A stretch of 64,000 nt of DNA from JASHPR01 sp963815375 (GCA_963815375.1 CAWFGX010000005.1:310001-374000), one strand, 5' to 3'; counted from the first letter of the stretch, positions 25,903 to 34,796 are shown. Numbers and translations are program-made. Notes: a model not told the origin generated them from the letters alone.

Positions 25903-26337
25903 GTGCCAGAAACCGACGGCCCGTCCCTGGCCGACCAGATCGCTGCCACGATTCCCTACGCCGCCGAGCTCGGCATCACGCTGGACGAAGCCACGACGGA
26001 GGTCGTCCGTGGCAGCCTCGCCTGGTCCCCGGAGCGCTGCACCACCAGCGGGGTGATGCACGGTGGCGCGATCATGTCGCTGGCCGACACGGTGGGCGCG
26101 GTCTGCGCGTTCCTCAACCTGCCAGAGGGCGCGGGCACGGCCACCGTTGAGTCGGCCACTAACTTCTTCCGCGGCGTCCGCGGCGGGACGCTGCATGCCA
26201 CGGCCCGGCCGCTGCACGTGGGACGCTCGTTCATCGTGGTCAGGACCGATCTGACCGACGACGACGGCCGGGCGGCCGGCCAGACGACACAGACCCAGGC
26301 GGTGCTCGCGCCCCGAGGAGGCTCTACCGCGTCGTGA
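25903..26337 (+). CDS. PaaI-type hotdog-fold thioesterase
   Basis: A 144-aa single hotdog-fold protein. The family signature is clear: TTSGVMHGGAIMSLADTVGA (about 46-65) contains the HGG turn and catalytic acidic residue, and ATVESATNFFRGVRGGTLHA follows. PaaI/YbdB-like enzymes hydrolyse acyl- or aryl-CoA thioesters, often to recover CoA from stalled catabolism. The GTG at 25903 is chosen because ACGGAGG lies 9 bases upstream; the frame is open much further back but without coding character. Its 3' end overlaps the convergent SDR gene by 14 bases. Confidence 0.83.
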   Translation: MPETDGPSLADQIAATIPYAAELGITLDEATTEVVRGSLAWSPERCTTSGVMHGGAIMSLADTVGAVCAFLNLPEGAGTATVESATNFFRGVRGGTLHATARPLHVGRSFIVVRTDLTDDDGRAAGQTTQTQAVLAPRGGSTAS

Positions 26338-27091
26338 ACGCCCCGCCATTCACGTGGATGGTCTGGCCTGTGATGTGTCTCGCACCCGGTGAGGCAAGAA
26401 AGTGCGCGGTCTGCGCGATGTCGTCGGCGTGGCCGGCGCGCTTGTCGTGGGTCGCGGCTATGAGCAGCTCGCGCCGCTGCGGGGTCATCCGGTCGCGGAA
26501 GAAGTTGGTGCCCTCGATGTAGCCGGCGGAGATGACGTTCGCGGTCACTCCTCGTGGGCCAACGTCGGCGGACAGGTAGGCGTTCCAGGCCGCGAGCCCG
26601 GCCTTGGCGGCGCCGTAGGAGCCACCGCCCCGCTCCGCTCCGATGGTCCCGATGCTGATCACCGATCCGCCGGCGGCAAGCCGGCCTCCGAGCGCGTGGG
26701 TTGTGAGAACCGCGGACAGCAGGTTGGCGTCGAGGTTGGCCCGCCAGCCCGCGGCCAGGCGCTCCAGGCTGGCGCTTCCATCCCGGTCATCCCTCCCGCC
26801 GTCGCTGTCATCGTCCTGGCTGTCGAAGTCGGTGTTGCCGCCTGCGTTGTTCACCAGCACGTCGAGAGCCGGGCCCATCTGCTCGTCCAGGCTGGTCCCT
26901 AGCGCTGCGACCTGCGCGGGGTCCGCGGCGTCGCAGACGATGCCGTGCGCGCCGACCTCGGCGGCAGCGGCGGCGAGGCGGTCGGCGTCGCGCCCGGTGA
27001 TGACGACCGTGTCGCCTTCAGCGGCGAAGCGGGCGGCTATGGCCCGCCCGATACCGCCGCTCGCCCCGGTGATGAGCACGTTCCGAGTCAC
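26324..27091 (-). CDS. SDR-family NAD(P)-dependent oxidoreductase
   Basis: Classical short-chain dehydrogenase of 255 aa. It has the nucleotide-binding TGASGGIGRAIAARF near the N-terminus, NNAGG at about 78-82, the catalytic serine in ISIGTIGAERGG and the YxxxK pair in SYGAAKAGLAAW. The C-terminus ITGQTIHVNGGAF is typical of 3-oxoacyl-ACP-reductase-like SDRs. An insert DSQDDDSDGGRDDRDGSASL after the NNAGG motif is unusually acidic and may form a disordered loop. The GTG start at 27091 follows GGAGGG; the longer frame to 27142 would run through the palindromic operator. It is divergent from marR and probably its target. Confidence 0.85.
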   Translation of the reverse strand: MTRNVLITGASGGIGRAIAARFAAEGDTVVITGRDADRLAAAAAEVGAHGIVCDAADPAQVAALGTSLDEQMGPALDVLVNNAGGNTDFDSQDDDSDGGRDDRDGSASLERLAAGWRANLDANLLSAVLTTHALGGRLAAGGSVISIGTIGAERGGGSYGAAKAGLAAWNAYLSADVGPRGVTANVISAGYIEGTNFFRDRMTPQRRELLIAATHDKRAGHADDIAQTAHFLASPGARHITGQTIHVNGGAFTTR

Positions 27092-27117
27092 TGAACCCTC
27101 CGGTGTCGCCGTACTAT

Positions 27118-27131
27118 GTTTAGACCTAAAC
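27118..27131 (+). promoter_or_regulatory. Palindromic operator between SDR and MarR genes
   Basis: GTTTAG-AC-CTAAAC is a perfect 6-bp inverted repeat in an otherwise GC-rich spacer, 27 bases from the SDR start and 30 from the MarR start. This is the usual placement for an autoregulating MarR protein controlling a divergent gene. Confidence 0.62.
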
Positions 27132-27160
27132 GTAGCACTCACCCAGAAAAGGTGGCCGGC

Positions 27161-27715
27161 GTGGCCGACGGGGACGCGTATCCGTTCGATTCCGTGACCG
27201 CCTACCCCGCGGCCGAGATCGCCGCCGCCTGGCGGCGCGAGCGGCCCGGCGTGCCGGTGTCATCGATCGAGATCGTGACCCCGATCTGGCGGCTCGCGAA
27301 GCTGCTCGCCGACGACCGCCGCCGGGTGCTGCAGGCCTGCGGGGTCGACCCGGCCACCCTCGACCTGGTGAGCGTGCTGCGCCGGGCCGGGCCGCCATAC
27401 CAGCTCACCACCCGCGAGATCGCGCAGCGGGCACTGGTGACCGCTGGCGCAGTATCGCAGCGGCTCAGCCGGGCCGAGCGCGAGGGCCTGGTCGAACGCG
27501 CGCCCGCGGCGGATGGCAGCCGGTCGGTGACCGTGACGCTGACCGCCGCCGGGCATGGCCTGGCAGAGCGCGTCGTGGACCAGGTCCTCAGCCGCGAGGC
27601 GCAGCTGGTCGCGGGCTTGCAGCCGGACGACCGCGCGATCCTGGCCGAGCTGCTCGACCGCCTGCTGCGAGATGTCTCCGAACGGCTTGCCGCCGGAGCA
27701 GCCCGTGCCGGATAA
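27161..27715 (+). CDS. MarR family transcriptional regulator
   Basis: A 184-aa winged-helix regulator. After an N-terminal dimerisation helix (VTPIWRLAKLLADDRRRVLQ) comes the recognition region YQLTTREIAQRALVTAGAVS and QRLSRAEREGLVERAPAADG, whose wing contains the D-G-S-R motif of MarR proteins (DGSRSVTVTLTAAG). A C-terminal helix completes the dimer interface. I chose the GTG at 27161 with AAAAGG before it; a GTG at 27152 and an ATG at 27116 are alternatives, but the ATG lies inside the palindromic operator. The likely target is the shared spacer with the SDR gene; the hydrolase downstream may be in the same transcript. Confidence 0.82.
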   Translation: MADGDAYPFDSVTAYPAAEIAAAWRRERPGVPVSSIEIVTPIWRLAKLLADDRRRVLQACGVDPATLDLVSVLRRAGPPYQLTTREIAQRALVTAGAVSQRLSRAEREGLVERAPAADGSRSVTVTLTAAGHGLAERVVDQVLSREAQLVAGLQPDDRAILAELLDRLLRDVSERLAAGAARAG

Positions 27716-27736
27716 CAGATGTGCCGGATAACAGAT
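27705..27736 (+). repeat. 16-base exact tandem duplication at the marR 3' end
   Basis: gtgccggataacagat occurs twice head to tail (27705-27720, 27721-27736). The first copy contains the marR stop codon, so this looks like a recent slip-strand duplication in the spacer before the hydrolase gene. Confidence 0.85.
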
Positions 27737-27772
27737 GAAGGCACGCACGGCAGGCAACGCAGGGAGGGCTGC

Positions 27773-28687
27773 ATGAGCGACGAGCTGGCGGCGGGTGAGG
27801 GCTACATTCCGTTCGAGGGCTACCGGACCTGGTACCGGGTGGTGGGGGAGGCCGAGGAGAGCGGCAAGTACCCGCTGCTGTGCCTGCATGGCGGGCCGGG
27901 GGCGACGTGGCATCATCTGGAGCCGTACGCCGATCTCGCTCAGGGCCGCCGGGTCATCTTCTACGACCAGCTTGGCTGCGGGAACTCGGCCGTCAGCGAG
28001 CCGCATGACCCGTCGATGTGGACTACCGAGCTGTATCTGCGTGAGGTGGATGCGGTGCGCGAAGCGCTCGGGCTGAGCCAGTGCCATGTTCTCGGCCATT
28101 CCTGGGGCGGCATGCTCGGCATGGCCTACGCCACGGGCCGTCCGGCGGGCCTGGTCAGCCTCGTCGCGGAGTCGTCACCGCCGTCGGTGCCGTTCTGGCT
28201 GACTGAACTTGACCGGCTGCGGGACGGGCTGCCCGAGGACGTGGAGGCGACCCTGCGCAGGCACGAGGCCGACGGCACCACCGACAGCCCCGAGTACGAG
28301 TCCACGATGATGGCGTTCTACGACAGGCACGTCTGCCGCCGCCGGCCGTGGCCGGACTGGCTGCAGCGCACGTTCGACGGCATCGCGGTCAATCCCGAGG
28401 TGTACAACACGATGAACGGCCCCAGCGAGTTCCACGTGATCGGGCCGCTGAAGGATTTCGACATCACAGCGGACCTTGGCGCTGTCTCAGTGCCGGCGCT
28501 GCTGTTCTGCGGCGAGTTCGACGAGGTCACCCCGGCTACAGTCGCGCTGGCGCACAAGGCCATCCCCGGCTCGCAGTTCCTGGTGATGCCTGGCTGCTCA
28601 CACATGTCCCAGGCCGAGCAGCCTGAGCTGACCCTGGGCCTGCTCCGCGGCTGGCTCGCCGGTGTCGAGGCGTCTCTCAGCAGCTGA
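27773..28687 (+). CDS. Proline iminopeptidase-like alpha/beta hydrolase (family S33)
   Basis: A 304-aa alpha/beta-hydrolase of the proline-iminopeptidase/tricorn-interacting-factor type. The oxyanion motif CLHGGPGATWHHLEP is followed by YDQLGCGNS, both characteristic of S33 aminopeptidases. The nucleophile elbow is GHSWGGMLG, the acid is in CGEFDEVTP, and the histidine is in MPGCSHMSQAEQPE. It should release N-terminal proline or other residues from small peptides, although some members hydrolyse amino-acid amides. The ATG at 27773 follows GGGAGGG; an ATG at 27719 lies in the duplicated spacer. Confidence 0.85.
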   Translation: MSDELAAGEGYIPFEGYRTWYRVVGEAEESGKYPLLCLHGGPGATWHHLEPYADLAQGRRVIFYDQLGCGNSAVSEPHDPSMWTTELYLREVDAVREALGLSQCHVLGHSWGGMLGMAYATGRPAGLVSLVAESSPPSVPFWLTELDRLRDGLPEDVEATLRRHEADGTTDSPEYESTMMAFYDRHVCRRRPWPDWLQRTFDGIAVNPEVYNTMNGPSEFHVIGPLKDFDITADLGAVSVPALLFCGEFDEVTPATVALAHKAIPGSQFLVMPGCSHMSQAEQPELTLGLLRGWLAGVEASLSS

Positions 28688-28707
28688 ACAAGCGTCTGCT
28701 AGCCTTT

Positions 28708-28736
28708 TCGGCCATTAGTCATCTGGTTGTGGCCGA
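28708..28736 (+). terminator. Weak hairpin after the S33 hydrolase gene
   Basis: tcggcca (28708-28714) and tggccga (28730-28736) form a 7-bp stem with a 15-base loop, 21 bases after the stop codon. Confidence 0.35.
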
Positions 28737-28781
28737 TTGCGTGACATGTCATCTCGTTCGGCCCGCGATGGAGGAGGCTGC

Positions 28782-29840
28782 ATGCGGCGGATCGTCTCCC
28801 TCACCGCTGCCGTCGTGCTGCCGGCGGTCGTGATCGCGGGCTGCGGCTCGTCAGGCAGCCAGCCGGGCGGTTCCGGCGGTTCGGCGTCTTCCTCGGGCGT
28901 TGTGACCGTGGCCGTGGCCCGGCAGGTGCTCAGCAAGTACGTGACGGTCAATAACCGGTCTAACAAGCTCCGCCAGGACAGCTTGCTCGCCACCTACGAG
29001 GGCGGCTCCAGTTACCAGATCGATGCCGGGGACTACCGGTGGACGCTGAACAGCGATCCGTCGAACAAGAACTACAGCGTCCTGTCCTACGCAGACCCGC
29101 AGTTCTTCATCCCGAAGCAGTCGGGGTACCCCGCCTGGTTCGCGGTCCACGTGGTCCAGGAAGACGTCCCGTCATTGACCAAGAAAGCGCCGATGTACCT
29201 GCTGTTCGCCAAGGCATCGGCGAGCGCCCCCTGGCTGGAGGTGCGCGAGCCGAGCGCCTACGGCCTGCCGGCCGGGCAGCAGCCGCAGGTCGCGACAAAG
29301 TCCGGCTACGCCACGCAGGTCAGCCCTTCGGATGCGACCGGGCTGGCGCTCGCCCCCGATGATCTCCCGGCTAAGGACGTCAGCTTCCTCGACGTCGGCA
29401 ACATCCCGACGACACCGGCGCGACCGGGCCTCCCAACGCCGACCCGGCCTAAGGTGATCAGCTTCGTCAATGGCACGACCGGCCTGGGCGATCTTTCAGA
29501 CACGTCGTTCTGGAAGTCGCACATGCCGTCCGGGTCGAGCGTGCTGGACAGTCACCAGACCACCACGGACCAGATCTACGCGCTGCGCACCACAAGCGGT
29601 GGCGCGCTGGTCTTCTACGACCTGACCGCCAGCCTGGTGCTCGGCGCTCCGTTCGCACAGCCGTTCTCGATTACGATCCCGGGTTTCTTCAATAACAGCC
29701 AGCAGTCGACCTCGTTCCAGCTCAATTATGTTGATCAGTTCGCCGTTTACGAGCCACCAGGCTCGTCGGCCAGCCCGCAGGTGCTGGCCGACGAGACCGG
29801 TCCGGTGTCCAGCGAGTGCGCTGGAGCCCCGTGCAGCTAG
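28782..29840 (+). CDS. Secreted lipoprotein, unknown function
   Basis: A 352-aa protein with a lipoprotein signal (MRRIVSLTAAVVLPAVVIAGC) and a Gly/Ser linker after the lipidated cysteine. The mature part has two beta-rich halves: an N-terminal region YVTVNNRSNKLRQDSLLATY followed by YRWTLNSDPSNKNYSVLSYA, and a C-terminal region SGGALVFYDLTASLVLGAPF. It ends with paired cysteines (SSECAGAPCS). The ATG at 28782 follows GGAGGAGG. I recall similar uncharacterised lipoproteins in streptomycetes with duplicated NTF2-like halves, but cannot assign a name. The following 245 bases hold no gene that I can see. Confidence 0.7.
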   Translation: MRRIVSLTAAVVLPAVVIAGCGSSGSQPGGSGGSASSSGVVTVAVARQVLSKYVTVNNRSNKLRQDSLLATYEGGSSYQIDAGDYRWTLNSDPSNKNYSVLSYADPQFFIPKQSGYPAWFAVHVVQEDVPSLTKKAPMYLLFAKASASAPWLEVREPSAYGLPAGQQPQVATKSGYATQVSPSDATGLALAPDDLPAKDVSFLDVGNIPTTPARPGLPTPTRPKVISFVNGTTGLGDLSDTSFWKSHMPSGSSVLDSHQTTTDQIYALRTTSGGALVFYDLTASLVLGAPFAQPFSITIPGFFNNSQQSTSFQLNYVDQFAVYEPPGSSASPQVLADETGPVSSECAGAPCS

Positions 29841-30085
29841 CCCCGTACAGCCGAGCTGAGGGCAGCAAGCGCAACCAGGCTGACCGCGAACGCGTGCGGG
29901 AACGAGCCGAGGTGCAGCTCGCGGAGCTGGCCGGCTATCCGGGCGGCACGGACGAGTCCGGGCCTGCCGGGGGAGTGGTGCTGCCGCGGCGTTTACGCGG
30001 GCATCACCGGGGTCGCGGAAGACAGCAGCAGGCGGTGCTGTTAGCTGTGGGGTACCGGCCTCCTGAGAGCGAAGGAACCTGCCAC

Positions 30086-30574
30086 GTGAGCGTGTATGAC
30101 TTCCCGGTGAACACCCTGACCGGCCAGCCCGGGTCGCTGGCCGAGCTGTCCGGCAAGACGCTGCTGATCGTCAACGTCGCGTCCAAGTGCGGGCTGACGC
30201 CGCAGTATGCGGGGCTGGAGCGGCTGCACGAGCGATTCGCCGGGCGCGGGTTCTCTGTGGTCGGGTTTCCGTGCAACCAGTTCGGCGGGCAGGAGCCCGG
30301 CAGCGCTGAGGAGATCGGGCAGTTCTGCTCCGCCACCTACGGCGTCACGTTCCCGATGTTCGAGAAGATCGACGTGAACGGCGCTGGCCGGCACCCGGTC
30401 TACACCGAGCTGACCGCGGTGCCCGACGCCGACGGGCAAGCCGGGGACATCCAGTGGAACTTTGAGAAGTTCCTGGTCGGACCCGACGGGGCGATCCTCG
30501 GCCGGTTCCGGCCGCGTACCGATCCCGAGGACCCGGCCCTGGTCGCAGCCATCGAGGAGAACCTTCCGGGGTAA
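30086..30574 (+). CDS. Glutathione peroxidase family thiol peroxidase
   Basis: A 162-aa thioredoxin-fold peroxidase. The peroxidatic cysteine is in IVNVASKCGLTPQYAGLERL (about residue 35), the second cysteine in VVGFPCNQFGGQEPGS, and the active-site Trp-Asn in IQWNFEKFLVGPDG. Bacterial members usually use thioredoxin or mycoredoxin rather than glutathione, which fits an actinobacterium with mycothiol. The GTG at 30086 follows AAGGA. Its stop overlaps the next start (TAATG), so it is translationally coupled to a secreted GH5 protein, an unexpected partner. Confidence 0.9.
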   Translation: MSVYDFPVNTLTGQPGSLAELSGKTLLIVNVASKCGLTPQYAGLERLHERFAGRGFSVVGFPCNQFGGQEPGSAEEIGQFCSATYGVTFPMFEKIDVNGAGRHPVYTELTAVPDADGQAGDIQWNFEKFLVGPDGAILGRFRPRTDPEDPALVAAIEENLPG

Positions 30575-32319
30575 TGCTCCAGCGACTGGGCCTGTTCTTA
30601 CGAGCGCACTCGCGGGCGGCTGGTGCCATTGCCGCTGCAGCCGCCATCGCGGTCACGATCGCGGTGGTCGCGCTGCTTCCGGCGGGTACGCCGCCTGCGC
30701 GGTCCCCGTCCGCGCCGGACACCTCCGCTCCGGTGTCGGCGTCGCCGGGCGCGCAAGCCCCGGCGCGCGGTCATCAGCCCGGCGCCGCTGCGCCGGACAC
30801 CGGCATCGCGTTCCCGCTGCGGACCAGCGGCGCGTCGATCGTCGACGCCAGCGGCCGCCCGGTGAAACTGGACCTGGTGAACTGGTACGGGTTCGAGTCC
30901 CCGGACTACGTTGCCGGCGGCCTGAGGTACCAGCCGGTCTCCACGATCATCAGCGAGATCAGGGCTATGGGCTTCGACGGCGTCCGGCTGCCCTGGTCGA
31001 ACGAAATGTGGGAGTCCAACCCGCTGGTGTCGGGAAGCCTGGTCGCAGCTAACCCGCAGTTCGTCGGCGAGCACGCTCGCGACATCTTCACTCAGGTGGT
31101 GCAGGATCTCGCGGACGCTGGGCTCATGGTGGTGCTCGACGATCACAACAGCAACGCCGAGTGGTGCTGCAGCACCAGCGACGGTAACGAGCTCTGGTAC
31201 AACCCGGCTTACCCGCGCAGCTCCTGGCTCTCGGACTGGCAGGCGGTGGCGCGGCAGTTCAGCCAGGTCAAGCAGGTGATCGGGGCCGACCTGCGCAACG
31301 AGCCGCGGGGCCCGGCGGCCTGGGGCGGAGGCAACCCGGCCGACGACTGGCCCGCAGCCGCGGAGCAAGCAGGCGACGACGTGCTCTCGGTCAGCCCGCG
31401 CCTGCTGATCTTCGTCGAGGGCGTCAACTACGCGACGGACCTGTCCGGTGTCGCGAGCCTGCCCGTCCGGCTCACCGACCAGGGCCAGCTCGTCTACTCG
31501 GTGCATGATTACGGCTTCGACACCACGGTCACCAGCTACGACCAGTGGGTGTCGAAAATCCAGTCCCACTGGGGCTACCTGGTCGGCAAGGTACCGCTGT
31601 GGGTCGGCGAGTTCGGCACCTGCGACAACTCTGGCAGCTGCGTGTCCAGCCCGAGCTCGTCCGGCCTCGGCATGTGGTTCTCGGTCTTCACGCGCTACTT
31701 GCTGTACCACAACCTGAACTGGTCGTACTGGGCGCTGAACGGGACCAAGTCCGACGGCGCATCCGGACAGGGCATCAGCTACGGCCAGACCGAGAGCTAC
31801 GGAGTACTGGACGCACGGTGGGACGTGCCCTCGATGGGCTCGCTGGTCGGCGCGCTGCACCAGATTCAGGGCCAGTGCCCCGGCGGCGCGCTGCCGAGCG
31901 GGACCTATGAGATCCGGAACCGCTCGAGCGGCGACGTCATCGACATCCCGCGTTCGGACTCAGCGCAGGGCACCGACCTGGACCAGTGGCCAGCGAACAA
32001 CAGCGTCAACCAGCGATGGCAGGTCACCAGCCTCGGCTGCGGGCTGTACACGATCACCTCGGCGATGGACGGGGAGTCGCTCGACATCGACGGCCAGTCG
32101 ACGGCCCGCGGCGCAAAGGTCGACCAGTGGGCCTACTGGGGTGGCGGTAACCAGCAGTTCCTGATCACTCCGGCCGCGACCGGGTATTACACGATCTCCA
32201 GCATCAACAGCATGGAGCCGGTCGAGGTGCCCGGGACCTCGAGCGCCGCCGGGACCCTGCTCGACCAGTCGTCAGCGAACGGCGCGTCCAGCCAGCAATG
32301 GAGCTTCGCCCGCGCGTGA
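30574..32319 (+). CDS. Secreted GH5-family glycoside hydrolase with C-terminal ricin-type CBM13
   Basis: A 581-aa protein. The N-terminal signal/anchor helix (about 15-40) is followed by a GH5-like TIM barrel (about 75-430) with FDGVRLPWSNEMW, DDHNSN (H191), general acid/base Glu243 in ADLRNEPRG, VHDYG, and nucleophile Glu346 in WVGEFGTCD. A ricin-type beta-trefoil follows (about 440-581) with three Q-x-W/F repeats (NQRWQV, NQQFLI, SQQWSF). It should cut a beta-linked polysaccharide (cellulose, mannan or related glucan) outside the cell; the specificity is not readable. The start overlaps the glutathione peroxidase stop (TAATG). It is a tandem paralogue of the next gene. Confidence 0.87.
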   Translation: MLQRLGLFLRAHSRAAGAIAAAAAIAVTIAVVALLPAGTPPARSPSAPDTSAPVSASPGAQAPARGHQPGAAAPDTGIAFPLRTSGASIVDASGRPVKLDLVNWYGFESPDYVAGGLRYQPVSTIISEIRAMGFDGVRLPWSNEMWESNPLVSGSLVAANPQFVGEHARDIFTQVVQDLADAGLMVVLDDHNSNAEWCCSTSDGNELWYNPAYPRSSWLSDWQAVARQFSQVKQVIGADLRNEPRGPAAWGGGNPADDWPAAAEQAGDDVLSVSPRLLIFVEGVNYATDLSGVASLPVRLTDQGQLVYSVHDYGFDTTVTSYDQWVSKIQSHWGYLVGKVPLWVGEFGTCDNSGSCVSSPSSSGLGMWFSVFTRYLLYHNLNWSYWALNGTKSDGASGQGISYGQTESYGVLDARWDVPSMGSLVGALHQIQGQCPGGALPSGTYEIRNRSSGDVIDIPRSDSAQGTDLDQWPANNSVNQRWQVTSLGCGLYTITSAMDGESLDIDGQSTARGAKVDQWAYWGGGNQQFLITPAATGYYTISSINSMEPVEVPGTSSAAGTLLDQSSANGASSQQWSFARA

Positions 32320-32546
32320 CCAGAGACCGGCACCGCGCCACTGGCTCGGCTTCGGCGGGCTCCGGCGTGAGGACCTCGGCGGTGACCGGCCGCATGCGCC
32401 TCGGGCTACAGCGCCCGAACCTGGTCGATCAGTCGGCAGAGCCTGGTGCCGGCCGGTACCGTAGGCGGTTGGTGAGTCAGGACCGGCCATTCCCCCGCAG
32501 CCGTTGTTCTGTGCGTTGACGCTCCGATTTCCGAGGATGGGCAGAC

Positions 32547-34376
32547 ATGAGCCATCGGAGCGCGCCTGCGGGGCGCGGCAGGGGTCTCCGGTGGAATCTG
32601 CGCGCCCGCCCGCGAGTCCTGCTGTCGATGACGACCGCGATGGCCGTCACCGTGGCGGGGATCCTGCTGGCTTCGCCGGATCGCGGCGCGATCGTGCCGC
32701 TGCACCCAGGAAGCCGGAACGCGCAGGGGCCAGGTGCAGCGCTGGGGCCAACGGCCCCGGGCGACGGACCGGGATCGGCCAGGAAGCTGGCCAGCGATCC
32801 GAAGCCTGGCAGTGCGGCTTCGGTGGCCGCGCCGCCGCCCGCGCTGCCCGTGCCGGATGCGGCGATCGCGTTCCCGCTGCGTACGCAGGGCTCGTCGATC
32901 GTTGATGCCAGCGGCAGCCAGGTCAAGCTGAACCTGGTGAACTGGTACGGCGCCGAGTCACCGGACTACGTCGTCGGCGGGCTGAAGTACCAGCCGGTGA
33001 GCGCGATCGTGGACCAGATCGTGTCGATGGGCTTCAACGGAGTGCGGCTGCCCTGGTCGGAGCAGATGTGGCAGGCGAACCCGGTGGTGTCGGCCGGCCT
33101 GCTCACCGCCAACAAGCAGTTCATCGGTTCACGCGCCCGGACCATCTTCGAGACCGTCGTGAAAGACCTGGCCGCCGCCGGTCTGATGGTGGTACTCGAC
33201 AACCAGGCCAGCAACGCCACTGGCTGCTGCACGAGCACGGCGGACACTCTCTGGTACACGTCCGGCTACTCCCAGTCACAATGGCTGGCCGACTGGAAGT
33301 CGGTGGCCTCGGCGTTCAGGAGTGTTCCCCAGGTGATCGGCGCCGACCTGCGCAACGAGCCGCGCGGGACAGCGACCTGGGGCGGCAGCGCGGCCGACGA
33401 CTGGCACGCAGCGGCCGAGCGCGGTGGCAACGCGGTTATGAGCGCCGACCCGCGGATGCTGATCTTCGTAGAGGGCACGAGCTCGGCCACTGACCTCGCC
33501 GACGTCGCAAGCGCGCCGGTCGTGCTCAGCGAGCCCGACCACGTCGTGTACTCGGTGCACGACTACAGTTCCGACGACCCCGCCGTCACCAGCTACGACC
33601 AGTGGGTGCAGAAGATCCAGACCAGCTGGGGCTACCTGGTCGGCCGGTACCCGCTGCTTGTCGGCGAATTCGGCACCTGTGACTCCGAAGGAAGCTGCGT
33701 GGCCAGCCCGAGTTCGGAGAGCCCGGGCATGTGGTTCACGGTCTTCACCCGCTACCTGGCCGCGCACGACCTGAGCTGGTCCTACTGGCCGCTCAACGGC
33801 ACGACCTCAGACCAGGACCCGGCCCAGGACTCGCAGTACGGCGGCCACGAGAGCTTCGGCCTGCTGAACCCGACCTGGAGCGGGGCCGCGCTGCCGTCCC
33901 TGCTCAGCGCTGTGCAGGCGATCCAGCCCCCGTGCCCGGCCGGCGCGCTGGCCAACGGGACCTACTACATCCGCAACGTGGGCAGCGGCGAGGTCATCGA
34001 CATCCCGGCGTCCAAATCCGCACAGGGCACTGACCTGGAGCAGTGGCCGCTGAACAAGGGCACGAACCAGAGGTGGCAGGTGACCCGCATCAGCTGCAAC
34101 CTGTACACGATCCAGTCCGTCATGGACGGGGAGTCGCTGGACGTCAACGGCCAGTCGGCTGCCCCTGGCGCAAAGGTCGACCAGTATCGTTACTGGGGCG
34201 GCGGGAACCAGCAGTTCTTCATTTCACAGAACGCGGCCGGCTACTACTCAATCACGAGCATCAACAGCACGGATCCTGTTGCAGTGCCCGGCTCCTCGAC
34301 GAAGAGCGGGGCTCAGCTGGAGCAGTCCGGCGTAACCGGCGGCGCTAGCCAGCAGTGGAGCTTCCTTTCTGCATGA
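32547..34376 (+). CDS. Second GH5-ricin paralogue, active-site His changed
   Basis: A 609-aa paralogue of the preceding gene with the same layout: signal/anchor helix (VLLSMTTAMAVTVAGILLAS), linker, GH5-like barrel and ricin-type beta-trefoil. Glu271 in ADLRNEPRG and Glu374 in LVGEFGTCD keep the catalytic pair. The segment that reads LDDHNSN in the first copy is LDNQASN here (N219-Q220), so the His usually conserved at this position of GH5 enzymes is lost. That may alter substrate choice or weaken activity. The ATG follows GAGG at about 10 bases. The 3' end overlaps the convergent DUF3054 gene by 32 bases. Confidence 0.86.
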   Translation: MSHRSAPAGRGRGLRWNLRARPRVLLSMTTAMAVTVAGILLASPDRGAIVPLHPGSRNAQGPGAALGPTAPGDGPGSARKLASDPKPGSAASVAAPPPALPVPDAAIAFPLRTQGSSIVDASGSQVKLNLVNWYGAESPDYVVGGLKYQPVSAIVDQIVSMGFNGVRLPWSEQMWQANPVVSAGLLTANKQFIGSRARTIFETVVKDLAAAGLMVVLDNQASNATGCCTSTADTLWYTSGYSQSQWLADWKSVASAFRSVPQVIGADLRNEPRGTATWGGSAADDWHAAAERGGNAVMSADPRMLIFVEGTSSATDLADVASAPVVLSEPDHVVYSVHDYSSDDPAVTSYDQWVQKIQTSWGYLVGRYPLLVGEFGTCDSEGSCVASPSSESPGMWFTVFTRYLAAHDLSWSYWPLNGTTSDQDPAQDSQYGGHESFGLLNPTWSGAALPSLLSAVQAIQPPCPAGALANGTYYIRNVGSGEVIDIPASKSAQGTDLEQWPLNKGTNQRWQVTRISCNLYTIQSVMDGESLDVNGQSAAPGAKVDQYRYWGGGNQQFFISQNAAGYYSITSINSTDPVAVPGSSTKSGAQLEQSGVTGGASQQWSFLSA

Positions 34377-34773
34377 CTGCGGTACCGGGCCGGCCCGTGC
34401 GCAGCCGTCGCCAGGCTGCGGCAACGGCCCGCCAGCCGAGCAGGAACAGCCCGAGGAACGCCAGCGCGACGCCGATGAAGGCCGGAGCCGTACCCTGGCC
34501 TGCCAGCACCCGCAGCAGCATGCCGGCGCCTGCGGCGCCGAGCCACGCGCCAAGCCCGGCCGGGAGGATCGCGGCCGGGCGTCGCCAGGCGCGCGTGACC
34601 GCCAGGCCGGCCGCGAGCCCGGCAAGGAACGGCCACGAGGTGCTGGCCAGGCCGGCAACGGTCTCGCCATCGTGATGGCTAGCCCGGCCGATGGCGACGA
34701 ACGCGAGCACGCAGCACACGTCGAGGCCAGTGCAGCCGGCCACAGAGGAGCCAGCAAAGGGTGCCGTGCGCAC
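34345..34773 (-). CDS. DUF3054 family membrane protein
   Basis: A 142-aa protein with four hydrophobic helices: VCCVLAFVAIG, WPFLAGLAAGLAV, LPAGLGAWLGAAGAGMLLRV and AFIGVALAFLGLFLLGWRAV. The opening VAFVxIGRxSHxxG pattern (here LAFVAIGRASHHDGETVAGL) is the DUF3054 hallmark common in actinobacteria; function unknown. It begins at GTG 34773 and is divergent from the PfkB gene, with starts 24 bases apart. The last 10 codons lie antisense to the end of the GH5 gene. Confidence 0.78.
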   Translation of the reverse strand: MRTAPFAGSSVAGCTGLDVCCVLAFVAIGRASHHDGETVAGLASTSWPFLAGLAAGLAVTRAWRRPAAILPAGLGAWLGAAGAGMLLRVLAGQGTAPAFIGVALAFLGLFLLGWRAVAAAWRRLRTGRPGTAVMQKGSSTAG

Positions 34774-34796
34774 CTGGCCAGGGTAACGTGCGCCGA

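Noticed and set aside
30598..31860. A 420-codon reverse-strand frame
   Set aside because: Antisense to the first GH5 gene, without domain or ribosome-binding site.
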